From assembly GCA_026129905.1 (NCBI GenBank), contig JAHCHE010000048.1, forward strand, positions 1-48,928: a DNA stretch of 48,928 nt, written 5' to 3'. Of the stretch, positions 34,154-44,172 are shown one piece after another (within the stretch, counting starts at the first letter, position 1; each line of letters begins with the position of its first letter). The notes beneath the pieces were generated by a model that worked only from the letters and a program-made list of their open reading frames with translations, was not told where the DNA came from and did no database searches. Position numbers and translations under genes: made by a program. The DNA is from Bryobacteraceae bacterium. GTDB taxonomy: Bacteria; Acidobacteriota; Terriglobia; Bryobacterales; Bryobacteraceae.

Positions 34154-36252
34154 GGCCGCCGCAATTCCGGGATCGGCCGCGCCGGGCCGCGAACCTTCCG
34201 GAGTTCCGGTCTGTGCCGGAGATCGGAGTTTGAGCGCAGGACGAGCGTCCGGAATGCCTCCCAGAAGAAGCCCGTAGCATTGGCCGCCTGGGAAACAGCG
34301 AGCAGAACGGACTGCAGCGGCGCTCGGCGAAGGGGGACTCTCTTAAACGGCTGCGCCGGCACGCCGAGGTAGAAGGTCCAGCGTTCATAGCGGCCCTTCA
34401 GCCAATTTCCCGAGCCGACCAGGTAATGGTGCCGAAACGCCCCTCGACCGTAGCGAAAATGCTGGCGGTAGAATCCCGCCGGCGTCAGCCGGTGGTAGTG
34501 ATGCACCACCGCGTCTCCGCTGTAGATTACCTGAAAGTCCCGGCTGAGCCAGCGATAGCACAGGTCCCGATCTTCCCCGCCGGAAACGGACCAGCGCGCA
34601 TCCAAACCGCCGGCGGGCTGAAACCGGTCGCGGGGGAAAACGATATTGGAGGTGGGGTAGAAACGCGTCGGGCCGCCTTCCCTGTTGTAGTGCTCGACGA
34701 GATGCGTCATCAGGAGCTGGCTGGCGCTGGAGAACGGGTTGTGGTCCAGGGCGTTCACGGTTTTCCCGGCCACGGCGCAGCCGGGATTGGCGGCGCACAA
34801 CCGTTCGAGTCTCGACAACCAGTCGGGCGCGGGCCGGCAGTCGTCATCGGTGAAGGCCAGGTAACGGCCGCGCGCGAGTTCGGCGCCCCGCTGGCGGGCG
34901 TTGGCGCAACCGGCGTTCGCCTGGACCAGCAGGCTGACGTTCAATCGCGGCCGGTATGGCGCAACCACGTCGTCGAGCGGACGATCGCTGCCGTCATCGA
35001 CGAGGATGACCTCAAACCGGTCCCGAGGGTAATCCAGCCGGCAGAGCGACTCCAGAAACCCCGCGACCTGCCGCGGACGGTTGAAAGTCGGAACCACCAC
35101 CGAGAATACCGGCTCGGCGCCGGGCGAGTGTCCCGAGTCGAGCGGCATGGCCGCGGCGACGCCGTCGGGTTCGGCCGGAGGCGCAAGCGGCGGCGCTGGA
35201 TCGACGTCCAGGGGAAGACCCGCGCCGCGCGACTCCACCGCCGCCAGGGCGATCTCCGTCGCCCGCCAACCATCGACGAGGGTTGACTCCGGAGGCCGCC
35301 CCGAGGCCACCGCATCGACGAAATGCTGCCATGCCAGGCGATAGGATTCCCGGTATTCCCCGCCTCGGGCCATCGAGGCGAGCCCGGCCGGCAATTCGCG
35401 CGCGAGATGGACCAGCCGGCGCAACCTGACCGGCAAGGCGCCGGGAACGTCCTTGGCGCCGAACAGCTCGAGTCCTTCGAACCGCAGGAGGGAAACACGC
35501 AGCCGGCCGGCGCTGCCGCAGACCTCGATTTCGATATCGTGGCTGGTCCGTTCCGAGAGAACCGCCGTGGCGAGGACGCCGTTGTCCAGCGTCGCCGCGA
35601 CAATGGCCGATTCGTCGTCCCGGACGCCGTCCCGGGCGGCCGCGAACACCCGCCGAACCTCCGCACCGGTCAGAAACCGCCAGAGATCAAAGTGGTGCAC
35701 GCCGATTTCGATCAGCGCGCCGCCGCCGGATTCGCGCCGCGCCCGCCAGTCGGGCAGACCTTCATCGGATCGAGGGCTGTTCCACACCGAGCGGATGGAT
35801 TCGATCTCGCCCAGCTCGCCGGACCGCAGAACGTCGCGAGCCTGACGGACCAGGCGGTGCCAGCGCATGTGGAATCCGGTCATCGCCAGCGCGCGCGTCC
35901 GGTTCGCCAGGGCAACCAGCGCGGAACATTCCTCGCCTGTCAACGCGAGCGGCTTGTCGATCCAAACGTGCTTGCCGGCGTCGAGCGCCGCGGCAGCCAC
36001 GCGGAGGTGCTGCCCCGGCGGGACGCACACTCCGATGGCATCCACTTCCACGCCGGCCAGCAGCGATTCCAGGTCGGAGTAACAATCCCGAACCCCGAAA
36101 CGTTTCGCGGCGTCGCTTGCTTTTCGAAGGTCGAGATCGGCGACCGCGGCAATCTGGATGCCCCTGACGCGCCGTAACGCGGGCAGGTGCTTGTAGAGGG
36201 TTACCTCGCCGCAGCCGACGAGGCCGAGACGGACCGGCTTTGCTAGGATCAT
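34150..36252 (-). CDS. Fusion of Gfo/Idh/MocA dehydrogenase and family-2 glycosyltransferase
   Basis: One 700-residue frame holds two enzymes. Residues 1 to about 350 are a Gfo/Idh/MocA oxidoreductase: Rossmann start LGLVGCGEVTLYKHLPAL, the DKP motif in HVWIDKPLAL (usually EKP), and the C-terminal domain IEIGVHHFDLWRFL. A Pro/Ala/Asp-rich linker of about 30 residues follows. From about 380 to 700 it is a GT-2 transferase: VFSVVVPTFNRPRQ, ILVDDGSD, AFTDDDCRPAPDWL (DXD) and SGGEDRDLCYRW. I infer it makes and transfers a modified sugar. It is coupled to the GMC gene by an ATGA overlap. Confidence 0.88.
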   Translation of the reverse strand: MILAKPVRLGLVGCGEVTLYKHLPALRRVRGIQIAAVADLDLRKASDAAKRFGVRDCYSDLESLLAGVEVDAIGVCVPPGQHLRVAAAALDAGKHVWIDKPLALTGEECSALVALANRTRALAMTGFHMRWHRLVRQARDVLRSGELGEIESIRSVWNSPRSDEGLPDWRARRESGGGALIEIGVHHFDLWRFLTGAEVRRVFAAARDGVRDDESAIVAATLDNGVLATAVLSERTSHDIEIEVCGSAGRLRVSLLRFEGLELFGAKDVPGALPVRLRRLVHLARELPAGLASMARGGEYRESYRLAWQHFVDAVASGRPPESTLVDGWRATEIALAAVESRGAGLPLDVDPAPPLAPPAEPDGVAAAMPLDSGHSPGAEPVFSVVVPTFNRPRQVAGFLESLCRLDYPRDRFEVILVDDGSDRPLDDVVAPYRPRLNVSLLVQANAGCANARQRGAELARGRYLAFTDDDCRPAPDWLSRLERLCAANPGCAVAGKTVNALDHNPFSSASQLLMTHLVEHYNREGGPTRFYPTSNIVFPRDRFQPAGGLDARWSVSGGEDRDLCYRWLSRDFQVIYSGDAVVHHYHRLTPAGFYRQHFRYGRGAFRHHYLVGSGNWLKGRYERWTFYLGVPAQPFKRVPLRRAPLQSVLLAVSQAANATGFFWEAFRTLVLRSNSDLRHRPELRKVRGPARPIPELRRP

Positions 36253-36416
36253 TGGCGCGCAAGCACTGGCAAATTGGGTCTTTAACTCCTACGTCTACCT
36301 TATCGTCAAATTCGAACGCCGTCTATACCAAAAGCTCTAGTACGAACGGCGGGAGAGCAAAAAAGGAGATAGCGGGGCTTGCGTCCGCCTTCCACCTTCC
36401 AGCCTGGCTTCTTCGT
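36253..36416. promoter_or_regulatory. Gap between SDR gene and Gfo/Idh-GT fusion
   Basis: This 164-base AT-richer gap is the only likely promoter region of the fusion and GMC genes. On the minus strand TTGACG is followed 17 bases later by GTTAAA, a weak promoter candidate at about 36316-36288. No clear terminator was seen after the SDR gene. Confidence 0.25.
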
Positions 36417-37172
36417 TTAGTAGGTCGCGCGGCCGCCGCTGGCGTCCTGGCAATGGCCGGTCATGAAGGAACACTCGGGGCTGGCGAGGAAATGCACGAC
36501 GGCGGCGATCTCCTGAGGCGTGCCGGTGCGGCGCATCGGAATCCGCTGCGTCATGTAGTCGATCTGCTCCTGGGTGAGCTGGTCCAGAATGTGCGTTCGG
36601 ACAACCGCGGGGGCGATCGAGTTGACGCAGATGCCATCGAGCGCCACTTCCTTGGCGAGCGACTTCGTCAGCGCGATGACCCCGGCTTTGCTGGACGAAT
36701 AGGCCACCATGTTCGGATTGCCTTCCTTGCCGGCGATCGAGGCGACATTGACGATCCGCCCGTACTTGCGTTCGCGCATATGAGGGATGACGGCGCGGCA
36801 GCAATAGAACGCGCCGGTGAGATTCACGTTGATGACGCGGCCCCAGTCTTCGTCGGACTGCTCCCAGATGGGAGCGGCTTTGCCGGCGATGCCGGCGTTG
36901 TTCACCCAAATGTCGATGCGTCCGGAGCGCGCCAGCACGTCCGAGACGGCGCGCGAAACCGACTGAGGATCGGTGATGTCGAGATGGAGAGCGAACGCGT
37001 CGCCCCCGTGGGAGGAGATGGAGGCGGCGACTTCCCCCGCCGCGTCCTTGTTTACGTCGGCCACAACCACGCCGGCGCCAGCGGCGGCTAGCCGCCGGGC
37101 AATCGCCTCGCCGATGCCGGTGGCCGCTCCGGTTACAACCGCCGTTTGTCCTTTCAGGTCGAAGTTGTCCAT
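36417..37172 (-). CDS. Short-chain dehydrogenase/reductase
   Basis: The 251-residue classical SDR has the NAD(P)-binding TGAATGIGEAIA motif, NNAG in IWVNNAGIAG, and the catalytic Ser-Tyr-Lys set in VNVASIAGKEGNPNMVAYSSSKAG. The C-terminus CQDASGGRATY lacks the usual GGxxxD spacing in detail but is close. An acidic residue (VVADVN) after the second strand suggests NAD preference. The substrate is unknown. It follows rplI by 11 bases on the same strand and may be read from the ribosomal operon. Confidence 0.92.
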   Translation of the reverse strand: MDNFDLKGQTAVVTGAATGIGEAIARRLAAAGAGVVVADVNKDAAGEVAASISSHGGDAFALHLDITDPQSVSRAVSDVLARSGRIDIWVNNAGIAGKAAPIWEQSDEDWGRVINVNLTGAFYCCRAVIPHMRERKYGRIVNVASIAGKEGNPNMVAYSSSKAGVIALTKSLAKEVALDGICVNSIAPAVVRTHILDQLTQEQIDYMTQRIPMRRTGTPQEIAAVVHFLASPECSFMTGHCQDASGGRATY

Positions 37173-37183
37173 CAGAGGAGAGT

Positions 37184-37633
37184 TTACTCTTCTTCCCGGA
37201 CAACATTCACCTGAATGGGGACGGTGACCTCCTTGTGCAACCGGATCGTGACGTGATGTTCGCCCAACTGCTTGATTGCGTCGTCGAGATGGACCTTGCG
37301 CCGGTCGATGGTGAAGTTCTTTGCCGCCAGGGCATCGGAAATGTCCTGCGCCGTGACCGAGCCGAACAGTTGCTCCTGCTCGCCCGCTTTCCGGGCGAAG
37401 GTCAGGACGACGCCGGTCAGCAGCTTCGACAGGTCCTCGGCTTCGCCCATCTCCCGCGCCTCGCGGCGAACGTGCGCCTGCCGCTCCTGCTCGATCATTT
37501 TCTTGTTGGCGCCGGTGGCCACCACAGCCAGGCGTTTGGGCAGGAGGTAGTTGCGGGCGTAGCCGTCGGCTACTTTCACCACCTGCCCGCGGTTTCCGAG
37601 CTTGTCCACATCTTCCCTGAGAATCACTTCCAT
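37184..37633 (-). CDS. rplI: Ribosomal protein bL9
   Basis: The 149-residue protein has the bL9 N-terminal rRNA-binding signature (MEVILREDVDKLGNRGQVVKVADGYARNYLLP, read across residues 1-32), a long central helix with ANKKMIEQERQAH, and the C-terminal domain with LFGSVTAQDISDALA. The ATG at 37633 is the natural start; a longer frame upstream is spurious. It is the last ribosomal gene of the rpsF-rpsR-rplI cluster. Confidence 0.96.
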   Translation of the reverse strand: MEVILREDVDKLGNRGQVVKVADGYARNYLLPKRLAVVATGANKKMIEQERQAHVRREAREMGEAEDLSKLLTGVVLTFARKAGEQEQLFGSVTAQDISDALAAKNFTIDRRKVHLDDAIKQLGEHHVTIRLHKEVTVPIQVNVVREEE

Positions 37634-37707
37634 CGCTGTACTCCTTGCGGTCGCTATCGGTATCCTATCGCCTCGCGGGAGCGCCTTCCGGCGCGCTCCC
37701 CAACAGT

Positions 37708-38007
37708 TCACAGAGGCGTGCTGAACGGCAGCAGCGCAATGTTGCGAGCCTGCTTGACGGCCACGCAAAGACGGCGCTGGCAGGGCGTGCAGACCCCGGA
37801 GATACGCCGCGGGGTGATGCGGCCGCGTTCGGAAATAAACGCGGATAACAGCTTCACGTCTTTGTAATCGATATTGTCGATCTTTTCCACGCAAAAGCGG
37901 CAGACTTTCTTCCGCCGGAAATACTGTTTTCTGGTGACAACGGCCTTGTCGCCGCCGGTGGGACGCTGCGAAGCGCTGATCGGCCGTCCGCCTCTAGTTT
38001 CCGCCAT
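37708..38007 (-). CDS. rpsR: Ribosomal protein bS18 (zinc-ribbon form)
   Basis: The 99-residue protein has the bS18 core [20 protein letters not shown] (seen as [20 protein letters not shown]) and [14 protein letters not shown]. It carries two CxxC pairs (CRFC and CTPC), the C+ zinc-binding form of bS18. It lies between rpsF (14 bases) and rplI (74 bases) as in most bacteria. Confidence 0.96.
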   Translation of the reverse strand: MAETRGGRPISASQRPTGGDKAVVTRKQYFRRKKVCRFCVEKIDNIDYKDVKLLSAFISERGRITPRRISGVCTPCQRRLCVAVKQARNIALLPFSTPL

Positions 38008-38021
38008 AACTCATAGCTCCT

Positions 38022-38453
38022 TTATGCTTGCTCTTCCTGTCCGGATGATTCGGCCTCCACCGGCTCGCCCGGCATCTTCGGTCCCGGCGCGCCCACCGGT
38101 ACGGGGGCGGGTTTCTTGAGCGCCCGTTTTTCCCGGGCTTTCTTGCGCTTGTCCAGCCACTGGAGCTTCTCGTCGATGCGCACCGTGATGTACTTCAAGA
38201 CGAGATCGTGCACGCGAAGGCGGCGCTCGATCTCCTTGACCACGTCGGGACCGGCGGAGAACTGCACCAGGATGTAAAAGCCTTCATCCCGTTTCTTGAC
38301 GCGGTAGGCGAGTCTCCGAACCCCCCACTTATCGACCTTATCCACCGTTCCGCCGCCGTCCGTAACCACGGCCTGCACCTGGTTGGCGACCGCTTCGATG
38401 TCCTCATCGGAGGCGTTCGGATCGACGATAAACAACTCCTCGTAAATTCTCAT
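38022..38453 (-). CDS. rpsF: Ribosomal protein bS6
   Basis: The 143-residue protein begins [13 protein letters not shown] and contains [15 protein letters not shown] and FYILVQFSA, all typical of bS6. The C-terminal extension (from about residue 112) is Lys then Pro/Glu rich, as often in long bS6 proteins. The ATG overlaps the pth stop (ATGA at 38450-38453). Confidence 0.96.
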   Translation of the reverse strand: MRIYEELFIVDPNASDEDIEAVANQVQAVVTDGGGTVDKVDKWGVRRLAYRVKKRDEGFYILVQFSAGPDVVKEIERRLRVHDLVLKYITVRIDEKLQWLDKRKKAREKRALKKPAPVPVGAPGPKMPGEPVEAESSGQEEQA

Positions 38454-39067
38454 TGTTCCTCTTTCTGTAAGTCGCGGGCGCGACGATTGAATTTCGCCAT
38501 GGCCTTTTCGACGCCCTCGACAATTATGGACTCTACCGCCTGGGCTCCGTAGTCCAGCAGTTCATCCAATTCCTTCACCTGCGTCCGCGAAAGCGGGGCA
38601 AGCACGAACTTCGCGCCATCGGCGACCGGTTCGCCGGGGTTGACGCCGAGCCGGACCCGGATGAAGTCCGCCGATCCCAGCCCGTGAATCACCGACTCGA
38701 CGCCATGATGGCCGCCGGCGGAGCCGCGGGCGCGGATCCGGACCCCGGTCCAGGGCAGGTCCAGGTCGTCGAATACGACGAGCAGGTTGGACGGCGCCAG
38801 CGCCAAACGATCCAGCAGCGGTTTCACCGATTGGCCGCTGCGGTTCATGAAAGTCTGCGGCTTCGCCAGCGTCACGCGCGCCGGGCCGATCTCGCCGTTT
38901 CCGACCAGCGCCAACGTCATTTCCCGATCGATCGGGATGCGATTCCTTTCGGCTACGCGGTCGAGCACCAGAAATCCCAGGTTATGCGGAGTGAGCGCGT
39001 AGCGCCTTCCGGGATTCCCGAGCCCAACCGCCAGCCACGCAGTCTGCTGCTGTGGAGGCTCTTCCAA
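38450..39067 (-). CDS. pth: Peptidyl-tRNA hydrolase
   Basis: The 205-residue enzyme releases peptides from stalled peptidyl-tRNA. Catalytic blocks are [19 protein letters not shown] (His of TxHN), [13 protein letters not shown] and [20 protein letters not shown]. The loop that is usually GGHNG reads GGHHGVES, so the conserved Asn is His here; this occurs in some lineages but is worth noting. Located between rplY and rpsF, a common arrangement. Confidence 0.94.
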   Translation of the reverse strand: MEEPPQQQTAWLAVGLGNPGRRYALTPHNLGFLVLDRVAERNRIPIDREMTLALVGNGEIGPARVTLAKPQTFMNRSGQSVKPLLDRLALAPSNLLVVFDDLDLPWTGVRIRARGSAGGHHGVESVIHGLGSADFIRVRLGVNPGEPVADGAKFVLAPLSRTQVKELDELLDYGAQAVESIIVEGVEKAMAKFNRRARDLQKEEQ

Positions 39068-39085
39068 GTTCGGCTCCCGTCGCGG

Positions 39086-39742
39086 CTACTCCTCTTTCTC
39101 TTCGCCTTTGCCCTTCTTGATTACTTCGGGTTCGGCGGGAGCGGGGGCGGCGCCCGGTTCGGCCGCGGCGGTCTCCGAGGCGCGAAGCGCGACGACGTGA
39201 CAGATCACCGCATCCGGGGCGCTCTTCAACTCGACGCCCTCGCCTAGAGCCACGTCGGAGGCGCGGAGATTGTTTCCGATCAACAACGGGCGAACGTCGA
39301 CGGTGAAATGCTCGGGGATATTCTCCGGCAGGCACTCGATCTCGATCTCGCGCGCCACCACTTCCATCAAGCCGCCCTGCTGCTTGACGCCGCGAGGTTC
39401 GCCGTCGGTGTGGACAGGCACCTTGACGCGGATCTTGCGCGTCAGGTCGATCCGCTCCAGGTCGGCGTGCAACAGGTTGCCCTTGACCGGATCGTGCTGC
39501 CAGTCGATGATCATCGACGGCGTGGCGCCCTGGCCGTCCACCTGCACGCTGAAGATCGTGTTGTGCCCGGAGGCGCTGTGAAGAATTCTGTCGATCTCTT
39601 TCGGGTCCACGGAAACAGCCGTCGCATCCTGGCCGGCTCCGTAGAGGACGGCCGGGACCCGGCCCCTCGCGCGCAGACGGCGGGCTGCGTTCTTGCCCCG
39701 CTCAGCGCGCGGTTCGGCGACGATTGTGATGTCCTTTTTCAT
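39086..39742 (-). CDS. rplY: Ribosomal protein bL25, long (Ctc/TL5) form
   Basis: The 218-residue protein has the 5S-rRNA-binding N-terminus (ERGKNAARRLRARGRVPAVLYG) and the Ctc C-terminal domain (EIECLPENIPEHFTVDV and LGEGVELKSAPDAVICHV). An acidic/Ala-Pro tail ends GKGEEKEE. GAAGGAG lies 6 bases before ATG 39742. Order prs-rplY-pth is widely conserved. Confidence 0.95.
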   Translation of the reverse strand: MKKDITIVAEPRAERGKNAARRLRARGRVPAVLYGAGQDATAVSVDPKEIDRILHSASGHNTIFSVQVDGQGATPSMIIDWQHDPVKGNLLHADLERIDLTRKIRVKVPVHTDGEPRGVKQQGGLMEVVAREIEIECLPENIPEHFTVDVRPLLIGNNLRASDVALGEGVELKSAPDAVICHVVALRASETAAAEPGAAPAPAEPEVIKKGKGEEKEE

Positions 39743-39799
39743 TCGTACTCCTTCGAAGGCCCGCCGGCGCTGGACGGCGCCGGAGCGGCCGCGTTCGTC

Positions 39800-40741
39800 T
39801 CAGACGAACAATTTGCTGACTGAGGTCTCTTCGTGAATAGACTGGATTGCCTGCGCGAGCAGCGGCGCGACCGAAAGCACACGGAACCGGCCGCACCGCT
39901 TCGCGTCCTCCCTTAATGGTATCGAATCCGTGACCACCACTTCATCCAGGCCCGATTCCTCGATGCGGGCGACGGCCGGGCCGGACAGGACCGGATGGGT
40001 GGCGAACGCGGAGACGCGGCGCGCCCCGTGCCGGATCAGCGCTTCGACCCCTTTCACCAGCGTGCCGGCGGTGTCGATGAGGTCGTCTACCATCAGGCAA
40101 TCGCGCCCGTCCACGTCGCCGATGATGTGCAGCACCTCGGCGACGTTTACGTCCTGGCGGCGCTTATCGATGATCGCCAGCGGCGCGTCGAGACGTTTCG
40201 CCATGGCGCGCGCGCGCTCGACGCCGCCCGCGTCGGGCGAGACCACGGTCAGGTTGTCCCGATAGTCGTTGAAGTATTCGAGGGCCACCGGCGAGGCGAA
40301 CAGGTGGTCGACCGGAACGTCGAAAAAGCCCTGGATCTGCGCCGCGTGGAGGTCGAGAGCGAGCACGCGATCGGCGCCCGCCCGTTCCAGCAGGGAGGCA
40401 ATGAGCTTAGCGGAAATGGGCACGCGCGGCCGGTCCTTGCGGTCCTGGCGCGCGTAGCCGTAATAGGGAAGCACCGCGGTGATCCGGTCGGCGGACGCCC
40501 GTTTCAACGCGTCGATCATCAACAGCAGTTCCATCAGGTTGCGGTCCACCGGGGTGCAGGTGGGCTGGACCGCGAAGACGTCCGAGCCGCGGACGTTCTC
40601 CTGGATCTGGAGGTAGATCTCGCCGTCGGAGAACGTCTTGATGTCAGCCTCGCCCAACTCCACGCCAAGACAGCGGCAGATGGCCTTGGCCAGCGTCCGG
40701 TTGGCGTTCCCGGAGAAAATCCTGAAATGGTCGTAACTCAT
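39800..40741 (-). CDS. prs: Ribose-phosphate pyrophosphokinase
   Basis: The 313-residue enzyme makes PRPP from ribose 5-phosphate and ATP. Visible are FSDGEIYLQIQENVRGSDVF, the flexible loop YGYARQDRKDRPRVPISAKL, and the PRPP-binding motif CLMVDDLIDTAGTL. The start at 40741 gives an ATGA overlap with the ispE stop and the usual length of about 315; an ATG at 40768 would add nine unlikely residues. The product feeds purine salvage by the apt gene in the same operon. Confidence 0.95.
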   Translation of the reverse strand: MSYDHFRIFSGNANRTLAKAICRCLGVELGEADIKTFSDGEIYLQIQENVRGSDVFAVQPTCTPVDRNLMELLLMIDALKRASADRITAVLPYYGYARQDRKDRPRVPISAKLIASLLERAGADRVLALDLHAAQIQGFFDVPVDHLFASPVALEYFNDYRDNLTVVSPDAGGVERARAMAKRLDAPLAIIDKRRQDVNVAEVLHIIGDVDGRDCLMVDDLIDTAGTLVKGVEALIRHGARRVSAFATHPVLSGPAVARIEESGLDEVVVTDSIPLREDAKRCGRFRVLSVAPLLAQAIQSIHEETSVSKLFV

Positions 40742-41703
40742 CCTGCGTACCGGCTTCGGGGCGGCCATGTTTCACCGTCAATAAACGCTCGCAGACTTCG
40801 CCACCACATCCGCCGGTAATGCCTCCGGCTCACCAGGTGGAACATCTCTATCTTGTCTCCTTGGAACCTCGCCAGCGCTCGCTCGAGTTCGCCGCGATCC
40901 GGAAAAATGCCAAACAAGGAAGACCCACTGCCACTTAGCATAACCGGCTTGGCTCCAAGCCGCGCGAGCTTGCGCCGAACGGCGGCCAGTTCCGGACGCC
41001 GGCTCCAGGCCCACTCCTCGAAATCGTTCTCGGACAACTCCTCCCACGCCTCGGCCGTCAATCCCGAGGCCAAGGCCCAGGACAGAGCCTGGAACTTAGA
41101 CATGGTAAACGACTCGAAATCCGCTGTCAATTCCCGGGAAAGCCCCCGGTATGCCTCGGCGGTGGAGATGGCCACCGGCGGAAACACCGCGAGCCCGTGG
41201 AACCGCGGCGCGTCCGGCAGCGGATAAAGTTCGGCGCCCCGGCCGATCCCGAGCGCGGCGCCGCCATGGAGAAAGAACGGGACGTCGCTGCCGAGCGCGG
41301 CGGCGAGTTCCGCCAGCCGATCGAGCGGCAGCGCGGCGCCCGCCAGAACCGGCAGGGCCAGCAACACCGCGGCCGCGTCGCTGGAGCCGCCGCCCATGCC
41401 CCCGCCCACCGGAATGCGCTTTTTCAGCGCGATCCGGATATGGCCGGACCGTCCGCTGGCATCCATCACCGCGGCGGCGGCGCGAACCGCGAGGTTATCG
41501 TCTATGTCCAGATTCGACGATAGGTCGATGCCGGTGGAAGAGGAACGACAGTACTCGAGTTCGATCTCGTCACCGAGGGAAATCGTCTGAAAGATGGTTC
41601 GCAGCTCGTGGAATCCGTCGAGCCGTTTTCCAAGGACTTTCAGGCTGAGGTTGATCTTCGCCAGCGCCTTGACGCGCGCGCGGCGCGGCCGGGCCGCCTT
41701 CAT
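40738..41703 (-). CDS. ispE: 4-diphosphocytidyl-2-C-methyl-D-erythritol kinase
   Basis: The 321-residue GHMP kinase of the MEP isoprenoid pathway has [20 protein letters not shown] at the start, [17 protein letters not shown] (ATP-binding loop) and [13 protein letters not shown] near the end. Its C-terminal 30 residues ([13 protein letters not shown] onwards) are basic and not conserved. Its start overlaps the apt stop and its stop overlaps the prs start, both as ATGA. Confidence 0.94.
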   Translation of the reverse strand: MKAARPRRARVKALAKINLSLKVLGKRLDGFHELRTIFQTISLGDEIELEYCRSSSTGIDLSSNLDIDDNLAVRAAAAVMDASGRSGHIRIALKKRIPVGGGMGGGSSDAAAVLLALPVLAGAALPLDRLAELAAALGSDVPFFLHGGAALGIGRGAELYPLPDAPRFHGLAVFPPVAISTAEAYRGLSRELTADFESFTMSKFQALSWALASGLTAEAWEELSENDFEEWAWSRRPELAAVRRKLARLGAKPVMLSGSGSSLFGIFPDRGELERALARFQGDKIEMFHLVSRRHYRRMWWRSLRAFIDGETWPPRSRYAG

Positions 41704-42233
41704 TGGTCGTAGTGCAACAGCGACCGCACGTCGTAGCCGGGCAGCTTACGGCGGCCGTTGAGGAAATCGAGTTCCACCACGAACGCCAACCCCGCCACTT
41801 TTCCGCCGAGCCGTTCGACAAGCCTCGCCACCCCGGCGGCGGTACCTCCGGTGGCCAGCAGGTCGTCCACAATCAGGACCTTGGCGCCGTGGGAAACGGC
41901 GTCGCGGTGGATCTCCAGCGAGTCGCTCCCATATTCGAGCGCGTACTCCACCTTTTCGGTGGCGGCGGGAAGCTTCCCCGGCTTTCGTACCGGGACGAAA
42001 CCGGCCCCGGCCTGGTACGCTACCATCGGTCCGAAAATCAGCCCCCGGGACTCGATGCCGATCACGAGATCGAAGTCGATCCCGGCGACGGCGTCCCTGA
42101 GCGCGTCGACCACGGCTTTCAGACCCGCGGGGTCCTTCAACAGCGTCGTGATGTCATAAAACAGGATGCCGGGTTTGGGGAAATCGGGCACTTCGCGAAT
42201 CAGTGTTTTCAGGTTGTCCATACGTTGCTGCAT
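41700..42233 (-). CDS. apt: Adenine phosphoribosyltransferase
   Basis: The 177-residue type I phosphoribosyltransferase converts adenine and PRPP into AMP. It contains [44 protein letters not shown], the basic-loop region and the PRPP motif [18 protein letters not shown] 42221 (MDNLKT) is an alternative start. It shares the operon with prs, which supplies PRPP. Confidence 0.95.
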   Translation of the reverse strand: MQQRMDNLKTLIREVPDFPKPGILFYDITTLLKDPAGLKAVVDALRDAVAGIDFDLVIGIESRGLIFGPMVAYQAGAGFVPVRKPGKLPAATEKVEYALEYGSDSLEIHRDAVSHGAKVLIVDDLLATGGTAAGVARLVERLGGKVAGLAFVVELDFLNGRRKLPGYDVRSLLHYDQ

Positions 42234-42236
42234 TTC

Positions 42237-42512
42237 TCAGCCGGCGATGTGAAAGCCGCTGCGCTTTTCGATGGCCGCTTCCTGCTCCTCGACGCTGCGG
42301 ACGTGCGACCACCGCGGTCCGCGCCAGAGCAAGCCGCACAACTCCGACAAACGCGCCGCGTCGCCGACGGCGTAAACTTCCACGCGCCCGTCGTCCAGGT
42401 TCCTGACCCATCCCGTCAGGCCCAGTTCCTGCGCGGCGCGCTCAACGAAATAACGGAAGCCGACGCCCTGCACGGTTCCCCGAACAAAGTACCGGCGCGC
42501 GATTCTGGCCAT
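42237..42512 (-). CDS. acyP: Acylphosphatase
   Basis: The 91-residue enzyme cleaves acyl phosphates. The signature [21 protein letters not shown] includes the catalytic Arg, and [17 protein letters not shown] includes the catalytic Asn. ATG at 42512 gives the standard length. It ends 3 bases before apt and is the first gene of the housekeeping operon, divergent from hemB. Confidence 0.92.
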   Translation of the reverse strand: MARIARRYFVRGTVQGVGFRYFVERAAQELGLTGWVRNLDDGRVEVYAVGDAARLSELCGLLWRGPRWSHVRSVEEQEAAIEKRSGFHIAG

Positions 42513-42580
42513 CGGTGAACGGGCGCGCCTGGCGCGGCCCTCTGAACCTGCGAGTTTACCATTGCTACTATCGTGTTGGT

Positions 42581-43552
42581 ATGGCGTTCCCGCAACACCG
42601 CATGAGGCGGCTGCGCGGGTCGGAGGCAATGCGCCGCCTGGTCCGCGAGACCGCCCTCGAACCGTCCAATTTCGTTCTTCCGCTGTTCGTATGTCCCGGA
42701 GAAGAGATCCGGCGCGAAATCGGATCGATGCCGGGCAACTACCAACTCTCGATCGACCAGCTCGTGGCCGAATGCGGCGAGGTTCGCGGGCTGGGAATCG
42801 GCGGCATTATCTTGTTCGGCATCCCGGAGGCCAAGGACGAGCACGCCTCCGGCGCCTACGACGACAACGGCATTGTGCAGGGCGCGGTCCGCGCGATCAA
42901 GCACGAGGTTCCCGGCCTGCTGGTAATCACCGACGTCTGCAATTGCGAGTACACCAGCCACGGCCATTGCGGAAAGGTTGTGGACGGCGACGTGGACAAC
43001 GACGCCACGCTCGCATGGCTGGCCGCCGCGGCGGTATCGCACGCCCGGGCCGGCGCCGACATCGTCGCGCCGTCCGACATGATGGACGGGCGGGTGGCGG
43101 CGATCCGCAAGGCGCTGGACGACGCCGGCTTCCCGATGACGCCCATCCTGTCCTACGCGGCGAAATTCGCCTCCGGATTCTACGGTCCCTTCCGCGAAGC
43201 CGCGGAGTCCGCTCCAAAGTTTGGCGACCGCCGGAGCTACCAGATGGACCCGGCGAACGCCCGCGAAGCGATGCGCGAGATCGAGCTGGATATCGAAGAA
43301 GGGGCGGACATGATCATGGTGAAACCGGCCATGCCCTACCTCGACCTGATCCGGCTGGCCCGCGACCGGTACGACGTTCCCATCGCCGCCTACCAGGTGA
43401 GCGGCGAATACAGCATGCTGATGGCGGCCATCGAGCGCGGTTGGCTGGAGCGCGACCGCGTCATCCTCGAGTCGCTCACGGGCATCCGCCGGGCCGGCGC
43501 GCGCATCATTCTCACCTATTTCGCCAAAGAGGCCGCGCGGCTGCTGTCGTGA
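42581..43552 (+). CDS. hemB: Delta-aminolevulinic acid dehydratase (porphobilinogen synthase)
   Basis: The 323-residue enzyme condenses two 5-aminolevulinates in heme synthesis. The zinc-type motif is present ([14 protein letters not shown] with three Cys), and both Schiff-base lysines are visible in [18 protein letters not shown] and [15 protein letters not shown] at 42581 gives the normal N-terminus ([19 protein letters not shown]). Its stop overlaps the GTG start of the CYTH gene. Confidence 0.95.
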   Translation: MAFPQHRMRRLRGSEAMRRLVRETALEPSNFVLPLFVCPGEEIRREIGSMPGNYQLSIDQLVAECGEVRGLGIGGIILFGIPEAKDEHASGAYDDNGIVQGAVRAIKHEVPGLLVITDVCNCEYTSHGHCGKVVDGDVDNDATLAWLAAAAVSHARAGADIVAPSDMMDGRVAAIRKALDDAGFPMTPILSYAAKFASGFYGPFREAAESAPKFGDRRSYQMDPANAREAMREIELDIEEGADMIMVKPAMPYLDLIRLARDRYDVPIAAYQVSGEYSMLMAAIERGWLERDRVILESLTGIRRAGARIILTYFAKEAARLLS

Positions 43553-44172
43553 CGGCGCACGGTTCCAACCGGGAAATCGAGATCAAGCTCCGCGCCGGCA
43601 GCGTCGAGGCGGGACGGCGGGCGTTGCGCCGGGCGGGCTTCCGTGTCACCGTCCGCCGCGTGTTCGAATCCAATACCGTCTACGACACGTCGGCCGGCAG
43701 CCTTCGCGGCCGCGGCGAGCTCTTGCGCTTGCGCGAGGCCGGCGAGAAGCGGACGCTCACCTTCAAAGGACCGGCGGCCCCGGGCAGGCACAAGAGCCGC
43801 GAAGAACTGGAACTCTCGGTGTCCGACGCGGGGACGATGGGCGAGATTCTGATCCGCCTGGGCATGGCGCCCGTCTTCCGCTACGACAAGTACCGCACCG
43901 AGTATTGTCAGCCCGGCGGCGAAGGCGTGGCCACGCTTGACGAGACGCCCATCGGGGTGTTTCTCGAACTGGAGGGATCGGCGCCATGGATTGACGCGGC
44001 CGCGGCGGCGCTGGGTTTCGCCGAGGAGGATTACATCACCGCCAGCTACGGCCGGCTGTACCTGGAGTATCGAGAGTCGCACGCGGACGCGCCCCACGAC
44101 ATGGTCTTCGCCGAAGGAAGCCGGCGGCGGGCCCCCCGGCCTGGACGGGCACGCCCTGCCGGCGGGAAATGA
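43549..44172 (+). CDS. CYTH-domain protein (class IV adenylate cyclase / thiamine-triphosphatase fold)
   Basis: The 207-residue protein has the CYTH signature [10 protein letters not shown] (ExExK) and the later tunnel residues: [38 protein letters not shown] and VFLELEG. The start is GTG 43549, overlapping the hemB TGA. The fold hydrolyses triphosphates or makes cAMP; which one applies cannot be read from the sequence. The last 30 residues (after [10 protein letters not shown]) are basic and may not be conserved; the RHH frame on the other strand overlaps them. Confidence 0.87.
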   Translation: MTAHGSNREIEIKLRAGSVEAGRRALRRAGFRVTVRRVFESNTVYDTSAGSLRGRGELLRLREAGEKRTLTFKGPAAPGRHKSREELELSVSDAGTMGEILIRLGMAPVFRYDKYRTEYCQPGGEGVATLDETPIGVFLELEGSAPWIDAAAAALGFAEEDYITASYGRLYLEYRESHADAPHDMVFAEGSRRRAPRPGRARPAGGK

